Below are positions 1 to 9,654 of a stretch of DNA of 64,000 bases, in pieces. The notes below the pieces were generated by a model. That model was not told the DNA's origin. It was given only the letters and a program-made list of their open reading frames with translations, and did no database searches. The DNA is from Streptomyces viridochromogenes DSM 40736 (GTDB taxonomy: Bacteria > Actinomycetota > Actinomycetes > Streptomycetales > Streptomycetaceae). Every line of letters begins with the position of its first letter. Within the stretch, counting starts at the first letter, position 1. Where the stretch lies: the NCBI RefSeq assembly GCF_000158955.1, contig NZ_GG657757.1:8432854-8496853 (forward strand), read 5' to 3'. A program made the translations under genes and the position numbers.

Positions 1-237
1 GCGGAGGCCTCCGTCGGCAAGCTCTACGCCACCGAGACCATGCGGCGCACCAGTGACCTGGTCTCCGAGCTGCTGGGACCGAGCCTCGTCGCGGACACGG
101 GCCAGTGGGGCACCTACGCCTGGACGGAGCACCTGCTCGGCGCCCCCGGATACAGCATCGCGGGCGGCACCGACGAGATCCAGCACAACATCCTCGCCGA
201 ACGGGTGCTCGGCCTGCCGAAGGAGCCCGTCCGATGA
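1..237 (+). CDS. Acyl-CoA dehydrogenase, C-terminal part (truncated by window edge)
   Basis: The reading frame is open from base 1, so the start lies outside the window. The visible 78 residues are the end of the C-terminal helical domain of an acyl-CoA dehydrogenase. The closing stretch GGTDEIQHNILAERVLGL matches the conserved end of the family, where the IQ/N segment contacts FAD and the partner subunit. It would catalyse alpha,beta-dehydrogenation of an acyl-CoA. The stop overlaps the next gene's start (ATGA at 234-237), so the two are translationally coupled at the head of a long forward operon. Substrate cannot be told from this fragment. Confidence 0.9.
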   Translation, partial: AEASVGKLYATETMRRTSDLVSELLGPSLVADTGQWGTYAWTEHLLGAPGYSIAGGTDEIQHNILAERVLGLPKEPVR

Positions 238-1208
238 GCACGGCCACGCAGCTGCCGGAGCTGTCCGCCCGCGTCCGCGACCGGCTCGCCCGCCGCCATC
301 CGGGCGCCCCGGTCGGCGAGTTGACGGTGCTGCCGGGCGGCCACTCGGGGCTGACGTACTCGATCACCGCAGGGGACGCCCGGTACGTCGTCAAGGCGGT
401 GCCTCCCGGGCAGAAACCCGTCGGGCGCAACGACGTGCTACGTCAGGCACGGGTGCTGGGCGCGCTGGCCGGGTCCGCGGTTCCGGTGCCCGGCGTCGCC
501 GCCGTCGACGAGACGCAACCGGCGTGGTTCGCCATGGAGTTCGCGTCCGGCGAGGCCGTCGAGCCGGTACTCGACGAGCCCGGGGTGCCCGCCGCGACGG
601 CCCGCGCCCGGATGCTGGAGGTCGCTGCCGTGCTGCGGCGCCTGCACGCCACCGACACCCGTACGCCCGGGCTCGACCCGCCCGAACCGCTCGACGCGGC
701 GGGGGAGCTGGAACGGTGGAGCCGTACCCTGCACGCCGTCCCCGCCGAACTGCGCCCTGGCGGAGAGGAGTTGCTCGCCCGCCTCGCCCGTGATGTGCCC
801 GGCGGCCTCCCGCCGGTGCTGCTGCACGGGGACTTCCGGCTCGGCAACGTGCTGTGCGTCGACGAGCGCGCGGCAGCCGTCGTCGACTGGGAGATCTGGA
901 GCATCGGCGACCCGCGCATCGACCTCGGGTGGTTCCTGCTCTTCGCCGACCACCGCAACTTCCCCCGGCTGGGGCGTGCCGTGCCCGGTCTGCCCAGCGA
1001 GGCCGAACTGCTGGACGCCTACCTCGACGGCCGGCCCGCACTGCCCGCGATGGACTGGTTCCGGGCACTCGGCCGCATGAAGATGGCCGCGATCATGGGC
1101 CACAACCTGCGCCGGCACCGCGAGGGCAAGCACCACGACCCGGACCAGGAGCGACTGCCGCCCACCATCGCCGCGATGATCAGCACGGCACGCGACATCC
1201 TCGGCTGA
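234..1208 (+). CDS. APH-family phosphotransferase of acyl-CoA catabolism (ACAD10/11-type kinase domain)
   Basis: 324 residues. The protein has the aminoglycoside-phosphotransferase/choline-kinase fold: a Gly-rich N-lobe segment (VLPGGHSGLTYSI), the Brenner catalytic motif HGDFRLGN and the metal-binding DWE about 20 residues on. Phosphotransferases of this type next to acyl-CoA dehydrogenases resemble the kinase domain of ACAD10/11, which acts on hydroxyacyl-CoAs; a hydroxylated CoA intermediate is therefore a reasonable inferred substrate, though antibiotic resistance is not excluded by sequence alone. The start at 234 is chosen because it overlaps the upstream stop as ATGA; the frame stays open further upstream but that part would be antisense-like filler over the dehydrogenase. 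A second copy sits at 11572-12657. Confidence 0.85.
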   Translation: MSTATQLPELSARVRDRLARRHPGAPVGELTVLPGGHSGLTYSITAGDARYVVKAVPPGQKPVGRNDVLRQARVLGALAGSAVPVPGVAAVDETQPAWFAMEFASGEAVEPVLDEPGVPAATARARMLEVAAVLRRLHATDTRTPGLDPPEPLDAAGELERWSRTLHAVPAELRPGGEELLARLARDVPGGLPPVLLHGDFRLGNVLCVDERAAAVVDWEIWSIGDPRIDLGWFLLFADHRNFPRLGRAVPGLPSEAELLDAYLDGRPALPAMDWFRALGRMKMAAIMGHNLRRHREGKHHDPDQERLPPTIAAMISTARDILG

Positions 1209-1245
1209 TCCGGACCCACCACACGAATCCCGGACAGGAGCCATC

Positions 1246-2534
<1,289 letters not shown>

Positions 2535-2538
<4 letters not shown>

Positions 2539-3311
2539 GCGGCGGCACTCTCGACGGCCGGGTCGCCGTCATCACCGGCGGATCCCGCGGCATCGGACTC
2601 GGCATCGCCACCGCCTACCGGGCAGCAGGCGCACACGTGGTGATCGCGGCCCGCAAGGCGGCCGGACTCGCCGCGGCCCGCGAGGAGTTGCTGCGCGTCA
2701 AGGGCGACGGCGACCTGCACACGGTCGTGGCCAACGCAGGCGAACCCGAGCAGGCCGAAGCCTGCGTCGAGGAGACCATGGCCCGCTTCGGCCGGATCGA
2801 CATCCTCGTCAACAACGCGGCGACCAACCCGTACCACGGCGATCTGCTCGACCTGGACCTGCCGCGCGCGGAGAAGACCGTACGCGTCAACCAGTACGGC
2901 ATGATCGCCTGGACCCGGTACGCCTGGCGGGCGTGGATGGCCGAGCACGGGGGAGCGGTGGTCAACATCGCCTCCGTCGGCGGGCTGATCGTCGACCCGC
3001 ACATCGGCTACTACAACGCCACCAAGGCCGCCATGCTGCACATGACCCGGCAGCTCGCCTACGAACTCGGGCCCCGGGCACGGGTGAACGCCATCGCCCC
3101 CGGACTGATCAAGACGGAGCTGGCGCGGGCCGTGTGGGAGGTGCGGGAGCCGGTCCTCACCGCCAAACTGCCGCTGCGACGCCTCGGCACGGTGGAGGAC
3201 GTGGCGAACGCGGCACTGTTCCTGGCCTGCGACGCCTCCTCCTGGATGACCGGCCAGACCCTGGTGCTCGACGGCGGAGCGACCGCCCTGCCGATCGGAG
3301 TGGACGAGTGA
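2535..3311 (+). CDS. SDR-family oxidoreductase
   Basis: 258 residues, classical short-chain dehydrogenase. Visible signatures are the cofactor loop TGGSRGIG near residue 16, the NNAA motif (VNNAATNP), a Ser followed by YxxxK (YYNATKAAM) and the C-terminal LVLDGG. Start GTG at 2535 overlaps the upstream TGA by GTGA; longer forms in the same frame would overlap most of the dehydrogenase gene. In this operon it probably oxidises a 3-hydroxyacyl-CoA or an alicyclic alcohol. One oddity is that the segment expected to carry the NNAG-preceding Asp loop is shortened (DLHTVVANAGEPEQ), so cofactor preference (NAD versus NADP) is unclear. Confidence 0.88.
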
Positions 3312-4081
3312 GCACGCCACGATCCGCCGCCGAACTGTTCTCGCTCCAGGGCAGGACAGCCGTCGTCACCGGCGCCTCCGCCGGGCTCGGCGCACGCTTC
3401 GCCGCGGTCCTCGCCCAGGCCGGCGCCACCGTCTTCGCCGCGGCCCGCCGCATCGACCGGCTGAAGGAACTCGCGGACTCCGACACCCGCATCCACCCCG
3501 TGGCCTGCGACGTCTCACGTGCCGACGACCGTACGCGGCTGACCGAGACCGCCCTGGCCGCCACCGGCCGGCTCGACATCCTGGTCAACAACGCGGCCAG
3601 TTCCGGCGAGACGCGCGCCGAGGACGAATCACCGGACGCCTTCGCCGACGTCCTCGGCGTCAACCTCACCGCGCCCTACCACCTGGCCCGCCTCACCGCC
3701 GAGGCACCCGGGGACACGGGAGGCAGGAGCATCATCAACGTCTCCTCCATCCTCGGCCTGGTGACCGCCGCACCCCTGGGCGGCGCGAGTTACTCGGCGT
3801 CCAAGGCCGGACTGATCGGACTGACGCGTGAACTGGCCGGACAGTGGGGGACGAGCGGAACCCGCGTCAACGCGCTCGCCCCGGGGTGGTTCCGCACCGA
3901 GATGACCGAGGGCCTCTTCGGCGACGAGCGCTCCAGCCGCTGGGTCGAGCGCAACACCCTGCTGCGGCGCGGCGGCGACGGCCATGAACTCGACGGCGCG
4001 CTGCTGTACCTCGCCTCGGACGCCTCCTCGTACTGCACCGGACAGGTGCTGACCGTCGACGGCGGATGGACGGCGCGATGA
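3308..4081 (+). CDS. SDR-family oxidoreductase
   Basis: 257 residues, second classical SDR of the operon, only distantly similar to its neighbour. It shows TGASAGLG near residue 19, CDVSRADD, NNAASSGE, the catalytic Ser within NVSSILG, YSASKAGL and the end LTVDGGWTAR. The GTG start at 3308 overlaps the upstream stop as GTGA. Two different SDRs in one CoA-catabolic operon suggest two distinct alcohol/ketone steps or two stereochemistries. Its end overlaps the hydratase start. Confidence 0.88.
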   Translation: MSTPRSAAELFSLQGRTAVVTGASAGLGARFAAVLAQAGATVFAAARRIDRLKELADSDTRIHPVACDVSRADDRTRLTETALAATGRLDILVNNAASSGETRAEDESPDAFADVLGVNLTAPYHLARLTAEAPGDTGGRSIINVSSILGLVTAAPLGGASYSASKAGLIGLTRELAGQWGTSGTRVNALAPGWFRTEMTEGLFGDERSSRWVERNTLLRRGGDGHELDGALLYLASDASSYCTGQVLTVDGGWTAR

Positions 4082-4887
4082 CGGCCGGGACGACGACGGT
4101 CGGTCTCGAGATCGACGACGCGGGCCTGGCCCGCGTCACCCTGCGCCGGGGCGAGGCGGGCAACGCCATCGACCTGGACCTGGCGCGCGGACTGCTTCAG
4201 GCGGCGCGGGCCTGCGCGCGCGAGGCCGTACGGGCCGTGCTGCTCACCGGTGAGGGGAAGTCCTTCTGTGTCGGCGGCGACCTCAGGGAGTTCTCACGGC
4301 TCTCCGGTGAGGCGCTGGAGAAGCACCTGACCGCGGTGACCGACGCGTTGCACGACGCCCTGCGCACGTTCGCCGCGAGCGACGCGCCCGTGGTGGCCGC
4401 CGTGCAGGGGTCGGTGGCGGGCGCCGGCATCGGTCTGGCCGCGGCCGCCGATGTGACCCTCGCCGCCGACGACGCCTCGTTCACCGCCGCGTACACCGGC
4501 ATCGGATACTCACCGGACGCCGGAGTCAGCTGGTTCCTGCCCCGCCTCGTCGGCCCCAAGCGGGCCCTGGACCTCCTGCTGACCAACCGCCGCGTCCCCG
4601 CGGCGGAAGCCGCCGCCATCGGACTGGTGAGCCGTGCCGTGGCCCCCGACCGGTTGACCGCCGAGGCCGAACGCACCGCCGAGGCCCTGCGCGGGGGACC
4701 CACCACCGCCTTCGGGGCCACCCGTCGCCTCGTCACCGCCGGACTGACCACGGACCTCGGGCCGCATCTGGACCGCGAGGCCCGTGCGCTCGCGGCCGCG
4801 GCCGCCTCGGACACGGGCCGTGAGGGCGTCGCCGCGTTCCTGGGCAAGCGGGCGCCCGACTTCACGCGCATCCCGCCCCGCCCCTGA
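4078..4887 (+). CDS. Enoyl-CoA hydratase/isomerase
   Basis: 269 residues of the crotonase fold. The oxyanion-hole segments are visible: GEGKSFCVGGDLREFS and VAGAGIGLAAAADVTLAADDASF. The usual first catalytic Glu position is taken by YTGIGYSPDAGVSWFLPRLVG, typical of the isomerase-like branch. The chosen ATG at 4078 overlaps the upstream SDR stop (ATGA); an in-frame ATG at 4066 would add MDGA and overlap more. It would hydrate or isomerise the enoyl-CoA produced by the dehydrogenases. Confidence 0.9.
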   Translation: MTAGTTTVGLEIDDAGLARVTLRRGEAGNAIDLDLARGLLQAARACAREAVRAVLLTGEGKSFCVGGDLREFSRLSGEALEKHLTAVTDALHDALRTFAASDAPVVAAVQGSVAGAGIGLAAAADVTLAADDASFTAAYTGIGYSPDAGVSWFLPRLVGPKRALDLLLTNRRVPAAEAAAIGLVSRAVAPDRLTAEAERTAEALRGGPTTAFGATRRLVTAGLTTDLGPHLDREARALAAAAASDTGREGVAAFLGKRAPDFTRIPPRP

Positions 4888-4913
4888 CCCCCGTATCCCA
4901 CCCTGGAGCCACC

Positions 4914-6062
4914 GTGTCGGAAGCATTCATCGTCGGAGCCGTCCGCACCCCCGTCGGCCGCCGCAAGGGCGCGCTCAGCGGCGTCCACCCCGCCGATCTC
5001 GGCGCCCATGTGCTGAGTGCCCTGCTGGAACGCACCGGAGCCGACCCGGGCGCCGTCGACGACGTGTACTTCGGGTGCGTCAGCCAGCTCGGCGCACAGA
5101 CCGGGAACATCGCACGCACCGCCTGGCTGTCGGCGGGGCTGCCGCAGCACGTGCCCGGCACCACCATCGACCGCCAGTGCGGTTCCTCCCAGCAGGCCGT
5201 GCACTTCGCCGCGCAGGCGGTCGGCTCCGGCGCCGCCGACCTGGTGGTCGCCGGTGGGGTGGAGGTGATGAGTCTGGTGCCCATCGCCAGCCCGATGGTC
5301 GTCGGTGAGCAGGCCGGCATGGGCAGCCCGTACGCGGGGGACGGGTGGCGCGAGCGCTTCGGGGACCAGGAGGTCTCGCAGTTCCGCGGGGCCGAGCTGA
5401 TCGCCGAGAACTGGGGTGTCTCCCGCACCGACATGGAACGGTTCGCGCTCTCCAGCCACCAGCGGGCCCTCGCCGCCCAGGCCGACGGTGCCTTCGACGA
5501 CGAGATCACCCCGGCCTTCGGGCTCGCCGCCGACGAGGGGCCGCGCGCCGACACCGGCCTCGAGAAGATGGCCGGTCTGAAGACCCTCACCGAGGGCGGC
5601 CGGCTCACCGCGGCCGTCGCCAGCCAGATCTCCGACGGCGCCGCCGCCCTGCTGATCGCCTCCCCGGAGGCGGTGCGCCGCCACGGTCTGACCCCGCTGG
5701 CCCGTGTGCACACCATGGCCGTGGTCGGCTCCGACCCGATCCAGATGCTGACCGGCCCGATCCCGGCGACCGAGAAGGTCCTGAAGAAGGCCGGTCTGTC
5801 GATCGGGGAGATCGACCTGGTCGAGATCAACGAGGCGTTCGCCTCGGTCGTCCTCGCCTGGCAGAAGGAGATCGGTGCCGCCCCGGAGCGGGTCAACGCC
5901 TTCGGCGGCGCCATCGCGCTCGGGCATCCGCTCGGTGCCACCGGGGCCCGGCTCATGACCACGCTCGTGCACCAACTGCGCAGGACCGGCGGGCGCTTTG
6001 GTCTGCAGACGATGTGCGAGGGCGGCGGCATGGCCAATGCGATCGTGCTGGAGCGCCTTTGA
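4914..6062 (+). CDS. Acetyl-CoA acetyltransferase / 3-ketoacyl-CoA thiolase
   Basis: 382 residues, GTG start with CCCTGGAG upstream. Thiolase signatures are complete: nucleophilic Cys89 in IDRQCGSSQQAV, NEAFA, the catalytic His in GGAIALGHPLGATGARL and the C-terminal Cys in QTMCEGGGMANA. It cleaves a 3-ketoacyl-CoA with CoA and closes the beta-oxidation steps encoded upstream. Sequence is closest in character to the degradative thiolases seen in steroid or cyclic-substrate operons, but no specific substrate can be read off. Confidence 0.93.
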   Translation: MSEAFIVGAVRTPVGRRKGALSGVHPADLGAHVLSALLERTGADPGAVDDVYFGCVSQLGAQTGNIARTAWLSAGLPQHVPGTTIDRQCGSSQQAVHFAAQAVGSGAADLVVAGGVEVMSLVPIASPMVVGEQAGMGSPYAGDGWRERFGDQEVSQFRGAELIAENWGVSRTDMERFALSSHQRALAAQADGAFDDEITPAFGLAADEGPRADTGLEKMAGLKTLTEGGRLTAAVASQISDGAAALLIASPEAVRRHGLTPLARVHTMAVVGSDPIQMLTGPIPATEKVLKKAGLSIGEIDLVEINEAFASVVLAWQKEIGAAPERVNAFGGAIALGHPLGATGARLMTTLVHQLRRTGGRFGLQTMCEGGGMANAIVLERL

Positions 6063-6078
6063 CCGGAAGTCGATTGGC

Positions 6079-6095
6079 AACTGAGTTCAGCTTGG
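6079..6095 (+). promoter_or_regulatory. Candidate TetR operator upstream of tetR gene
   Basis: AACTGAGTTCAGCTTGG lies between a possible -35 (TTGGCA, 6074-6079) and -10 (TACTCT, 6099-6104) ahead of the TetR gene. It contains the inverted repeat CTGA-N2-TCAG. A 14/17 match occurs at 6864-6880 at the start of the next operon, which suggests one regulator binds both. Confidence 0.5.
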
Positions 6096-6147
6096 GGCTA
6101 CTCTCGGGTACGCACGAGGCGGGCGGCAGCCAGGAGACAGGTCAGGC

Positions 6148-6771
6148 ATGGCGACAAAGATCGTTGAACCGGAAGCGGGGCCGAGGTCCAAGCGCGCCGC
6201 CATTCTCGCGGCCGCCGTCGATCATTTCGGCGAGGCGGGCTTCGAGGCCACCAAGTGGTCCACCGTGGCGGAGCGGGTCGGCATCGGGCAGACCGCGCTG
6301 TACCACTACTTCGAGTCCAAGACCCACTGCCTGCTCACCATCATGCGGCTGGAGCTGCAGCGCTCCCACGACAAGTTCACGGAGGCGACGGCGGACGTCA
6401 CGGACCCGGTGGAAGCGCTGCGGGCGGCTGTTCGCGCGGCGTACGACGTCTCCGACCAGGAGGTTCTGCAGATGCGCATCCTGCAGAACCACATGGACCT
6501 GCTCTCCGGCCCGCGCAAGTCCAAGCGTGAGGAGGCCGAGCGCGTCGCGGCCCGCCAGCTGGTCCAGGTCGTCGAACGGGACTGGACGAACCTGCTGGTC
6601 CGGGGCATGTCCCAGGGCGCGTTCCCGCTGCGCGACGCGCAACTGCTGGGGGCGAGCGTGCTGGGCCTGATCGTCAGCGTCTGGCGGTGGTACCGGCCGT
6701 CCGGACCGACGCCGCTGTCGGAGATCAGCGAACTGATCGAGGGCGCCTGCGTGCGGATGGTCGCCACGTGA
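6148..6771 (+). CDS. TetR/AcrR-family transcriptional regulator
   Basis: 207 residues. The N-terminal 55 residues form the TetR helix-turn-helix (RAAILAAAVDHFGEAGFEA, then VAERVGIGQTALYHYFESK). The C-terminal ligand domain is helical and unassigned. It sits between the two forward catabolic operons, so it most likely represses both in the absence of an acyl-CoA or pathway intermediate. Shared motifs at 6079-6095 and 6864-6880 are its candidate operators. A terminator follows. Confidence 0.92.
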   Translation: MATKIVEPEAGPRSKRAAILAAAVDHFGEAGFEATKWSTVAERVGIGQTALYHYFESKTHCLLTIMRLELQRSHDKFTEATADVTDPVEALRAAVRAAYDVSDQEVLQMRILQNHMDLLSGPRKSKREEAERVAARQLVQVVERDWTNLLVRGMSQGAFPLRDAQLLGASVLGLIVSVWRWYRPSGPTPLSEISELIEGACVRMVAT

Positions 6772-6795
6772 CGTCCTGAGCGTCCCGGTCTTGAG

Positions 6796-6825
6796 GCCCC
6801 CGGCGGATTTCCGTCGGGGGCTTTG
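6796..6825 (+). terminator. Rho-independent-type terminator after tetR
   Basis: GCCCCCGGCGG (6796-6806) pairs with CCGTCGGGGGC (6811-6821) around an ATTT loop, with one G-U pair, followed by CTTTG. It separates the TetR gene from the next operon. Confidence 0.8.
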
Positions 6826-6830
6826 TGCTA

Positions 6831-6880
6831 TTGCCAGCCGTGTTTCCAGCGGATTACCATCCTAACTGAATTGAACTTGG
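6831..6880 (+). promoter_or_regulatory. Promoter with candidate TetR operator for second catabolic operon
   Basis: TTGCCA (6831-6836) and TACCAT (6855-6860), 18 bp apart, fit a SigA/HrdB-type promoter. The motif AACTGAATTGAACTTGG (6864-6880) covers the predicted transcription start and matches 14 of 17 bases of the motif in front of the tetR gene. AACTGA at 6864 and TCAGTT at 6891-6896 also form an inverted pair. Confidence 0.5.
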
Positions 6881-6928
6881 CTCAGGTTGATCAGTTGGGA
6901 AGCGGTCGCCGACCGAAGGGGCTCACTC

Positions 6929-7309
6929 ATGGCGTTGCGCGCATACATGGCCAGCATGGACAGCCGGCATCCGGAGCGGACGCTGGAACTGCTCGAACCC
7001 GACTTCCGCTTCCTCATCGCCCTGCCGGGCAAGGAGGTCACCGGCACGTCCAAAGAGGACTTCGCGGCGTACATCGCCGGCCGCGATGCCGTGGACCGGG
7101 CGCACGAGATCCTGCGGTACGGCCAGGACGGCGACCTGGAGACCGTCTACGGAGTGGTGACGCAGGGCGGGAGGTACACCGGCTCCTTCCTCTCGGCCGC
7201 GGTGATCTCGCCCGGTGGGCTCCTGGCGCGCTACCAGTCCTTCTTCACCACGTCCTTCGAACTCGTCGACTGGGCCGGGCAGGCCACGAGCGAGAGGAGC
7301 CGGACATGA
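6929..7309 (+). CDS. NTF2/SnoaL-like small protein
   Basis: 126 residues. The alpha+beta cone fold of the NTF2-like family is suggested by the opening helix (ALRAYMASMDSRHPERTLELLEPDFRF), the GTSKEDFAAYIAGRD segment and alternating strands afterwards. Members include polyketide cyclases, limonene epoxide hydrolase and ketosteroid isomerase, so an isomerisation or hydrolysis step on a cyclic intermediate is plausible. The ATG at 6929 is preferred because CGAAGGGG lies 8 bases upstream; an in-frame TTG at 6887 falls in the operator region. It overlaps the next gene by ATGA, and the two encode related folds, suggesting a heterodimer. Confidence 0.75.
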   Translation: MALRAYMASMDSRHPERTLELLEPDFRFLIALPGKEVTGTSKEDFAAYIAGRDAVDRAHEILRYGQDGDLETVYGVVTQGGRYTGSFLSAAVISPGGLLARYQSFFTTSFELVDWAGQATSERSRT

Positions 7310-7683
7310 CAGACACCTCGACCGCGGCCCCCTTCCTCACCGCGTGGTTCGAGATCCTCGACGGGGACGATCCGTCCCGGATCCTCGACCTGATCAGCGA
7401 CGACTTCTCGCTGTCCATCCTGTTCTCCACCGGCGGCGGCAACGCCACCGACTTCGCCGGCGGCCGCGCCGCCCTCGTGGGCTACCTCGAACAGCGCGAG
7501 AGGGGCACCCGCACCCACCACCGGCTGTCGGCGACCACGCTCGGCCAGGACGAGCTCTTCCTGGGCGAGGTCCGACGCGCGGGTGTCCCCGAGGCGAGCT
7601 TCGTCGCCGCCGGGCGGGTGAACGACGAGGGCCGGCTGCAGCGCCTGCTGATCGGCCGCTCGTCGGAGATCCGCTTCACCTGA
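7306..7683 (+). CDS. NTF2/SnoaL-like small protein (second copy)
   Basis: 125 residues. N-terminal helix TAWFEILDGDDPSRILDLISDDFSLSILF is typical of the NTF2-like fold and parallels the upstream protein at low identity. Start ATG 7306 sits in the ATGA overlap behind GAGAGGAG. Paired NTF2-like subunits encoded side by side often form heteromeric hydratases or isomerases in steroid and cyclic-compound catabolism; that role here is inference. Confidence 0.75.
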   Translation: MTDTSTAAPFLTAWFEILDGDDPSRILDLISDDFSLSILFSTGGGNATDFAGGRAALVGYLEQRERGTRTHHRLSATTLGQDELFLGEVRRAGVPEASFVAAGRVNDEGRLQRLLIGRSSEIRFT

Positions 7684-7714
7684 GCCCACGACCGACCACG
7701 TAAAGAGGACCGTC

Positions 7715-8035
7715 ATGTACAACCTCGTCCTGCTGGCAGCGCGCCCCCCGGAGTGGACGCACGAACGGTTCATCGCGTGGTGGCGCGGCGACCATGCGGA
7801 GCTGACCTGCCGCCTGCCAGGACTGCGTGCCTGGCGGCACACCGAGATCGACGCCGCTCTGGAGCCGCGCTCCGAAGGCTGGGACGGGATCTCCGTGCTC
7901 AGCTTCGGCTCCCCGGAGGACCTGCACAAGGCCCTCGCGAGCCCCGAGTGGGCCGAGGCCGTCGCACAGGTCGGCGACATGAAGGGACGCCGCATCGCGG
8001 TCATGGGGCACGAGGCGGAGATGTTCGCCGCCTGA
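7715..8035 (+). CDS. EthD-domain protein
   Basis: 106 residues. The arrangement YNLVLLAARPPEWTHERF, HAELTCRLPGLRAWRHT and FGSPEDLHKALASPEWAEA is that of the dimeric alpha-beta barrel EthD family, where a pair of His residues lies in the active cavity. Family members act in degradation of ethers and in polyketide cyclisation. AAAGAGGAC precedes the ATG. It lies in the NTF2-like/CoA ligase operon, so it may process the substrate before CoA activation. Confidence 0.75.
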   Translation: MYNLVLLAARPPEWTHERFIAWWRGDHAELTCRLPGLRAWRHTEIDAALEPRSEGWDGISVLSFGSPEDLHKALASPEWAEAVAQVGDMKGRRIAVMGHEAEMFAA

Positions 8036-8063
8036 CGTTCGGGACATCGCAGCGAGGGACAAG

Positions 8064-9575
8064 ATGCGACAGGTAGTGCGGGAGTTCCAGCAGAAGGCGC
8101 ACGAGACGGACTTCGTCGCCGTCATCGACGACGCGGGCAGCCACACGGCACGGCAGCTGCTCGACGAGGCCACGGTGCTGGCGGCAGCGCTGTCCACCAA
8201 AAGGGCCGACGGAGCGGGCGGCACCGTCATGGTCCAGGCCGACAACTCATGGCGTACGGTCGCCGCCACCCTCGCCGTCGGACTGAGCGGTGGTGTCATC
8301 GCGGTCGTCAACCGGCACACCACACACGCCGAGTTCACCGCGGCCTGGGAGGACATCCGCCCGGACGCCGTGGTCGCCGAGCCCTCCGCGATGGACGAAT
8401 GGGCGGTGGCCGACCGGTTGCCGGGCGGGCCGCGGAAGGTGCTCGACGGCTGGACGTGCCTGACCGCGCCCGACCGGCGTGACATTTCACGCTGGTCGGG
8501 TGGCGCGCTGATCGGCCTCACCTCCGGATCGACCGGGCGGCCCAAAGGCGTCGTACAGTCCGAGTCGGCCCTGCGCTATGCCGCCACGAGCACCATCACC
8601 GTCAACGGCCTGTCGCCCGGCGACGCCGTCGCCGCGATCGTGCCGCTGTCGTCGACGGCGGCCTACTGCTTCGGTGTCTACCTCTCCCTCCTGCTGCGCG
8701 GGCCGCTCGTCATGACGGGCAGGTGGGACAGGGCCGTCGCCCTGCGGCGGATGGCGGACGCCGATGTCCGCTGGACCATGTGCGTTCCGACCATGGCGCT
8801 GCAGATGGGCGCCGAGGCGGCCGGATCCGGTGTCCTGCGGGGCGTCCGGTCGATCACCGTCGGCGGTGGGCCGATGGACCGTGGAGCGCTGGCCCGGGCG
8901 GAGGAGTCCCTGGGCACGAAGATCCTCCGCGTCTTCGGCATGTCCGAGTGCCTCGGCCACACCTCGCCCAGCCCCGACGACCCCGAGGAGATCCGCCTCG
9001 GCAGAGACGGCCGCCCCTTCCCGGGCACGGACGTACGCGCGCTCACCCCCGACGGCGAGAGGGCCGGACCAGGCGTGACCGGCCGGGCCCAGGTGCGCGG
9101 ACCTTCCCTCTTCCTCGGCTACGCCCGCGACGGCGAGGTGGCACCGGCCGCACTGACTCAGGACGGCTACCTGCCGACCGGCGACCTGCTGATGACCCAC
9201 GAGGACGGCACCATCAGCATCATGGGCCGCGAGAAGGACATCATCATCCGCGGCGGCCGCAACATCGACATCACCGAGATAGAACGCGCGGTCGCCAGTT
9301 ACCCCCGCGTGGCCAGGGTCTGTGTCGCGGCGGTTCCCGACGACGTGCTCGGTGAGCGCGTGGCACTGCTCGTCGTCACCGAGGACGGCGGCGGCATCGG
9401 CCTGGCCGAGGTGACCGGGCATCTGGAGAGCGTCGGCCTCTCCAAGACCAAATGGCCCGAATTCGTCTACGGGATCCAGGAGTTGCCCCAGACCAAGGTC
9501 GGCAAACTCGACCGGAGCGGGGCCCGGGACCTGGCCGTCAGACTGCATGCCCGGACCACCGACGACCACGCCTGA
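8064..9575 (+). CDS. Acyl-CoA synthetase / AMP-dependent ligase
   Basis: 503 residues, ANL superfamily. The phosphate loop LTSGSTGRPKG, the adenylate contact GMSECLGHTSP, the Y-x-x-TGDL motif (GYLPTGDLLM) with IMGREKDIIIRGGRNI, and the C-terminal catalytic Lys in QTKVGKLDRSG are all present. It would adenylate a carboxylic acid and thioesterify it to CoA, feeding the upstream beta-oxidation enzymes. The GAGGGACAAG site precedes the ATG. Slightly shorter than fatty acyl-CoA ligases, similar to cyclohexanecarboxylate/aryl-type ligases. Confidence 0.92.
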   Translation: MRQVVREFQQKAHETDFVAVIDDAGSHTARQLLDEATVLAAALSTKRADGAGGTVMVQADNSWRTVAATLAVGLSGGVIAVVNRHTTHAEFTAAWEDIRPDAVVAEPSAMDEWAVADRLPGGPRKVLDGWTCLTAPDRRDISRWSGGALIGLTSGSTGRPKGVVQSESALRYAATSTITVNGLSPGDAVAAIVPLSSTAAYCFGVYLSLLLRGPLVMTGRWDRAVALRRMADADVRWTMCVPTMALQMGAEAAGSGVLRGVRSITVGGGPMDRGALARAEESLGTKILRVFGMSECLGHTSPSPDDPEEIRLGRDGRPFPGTDVRALTPDGERAGPGVTGRAQVRGPSLFLGYARDGEVAPAALTQDGYLPTGDLLMTHEDGTISIMGREKDIIIRGGRNIDITEIERAVASYPRVARVCVAAVPDDVLGERVALLVVTEDGGGIGLAEVTGHLESVGLSKTKWPEFVYGIQELPQTKVGKLDRSGARDLAVRLHARTTDDHA

Positions 9576-9654
9576 CGAGGCGACCATCCGCACGACCGTG
9601 CCGTCACCCATGCTCACGGGCATGATCCCGGGGCGGCGACCACCAAGGAGGATC

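Noticed and set aside
4197..6080. Long reverse ORF (627 codons) across the hydratase and thiolase genes
   Set aside because: It is antisense to two clearly conserved enzymes, has no ribosome site or family resemblance, and is the usual by-product of high third-position GC.
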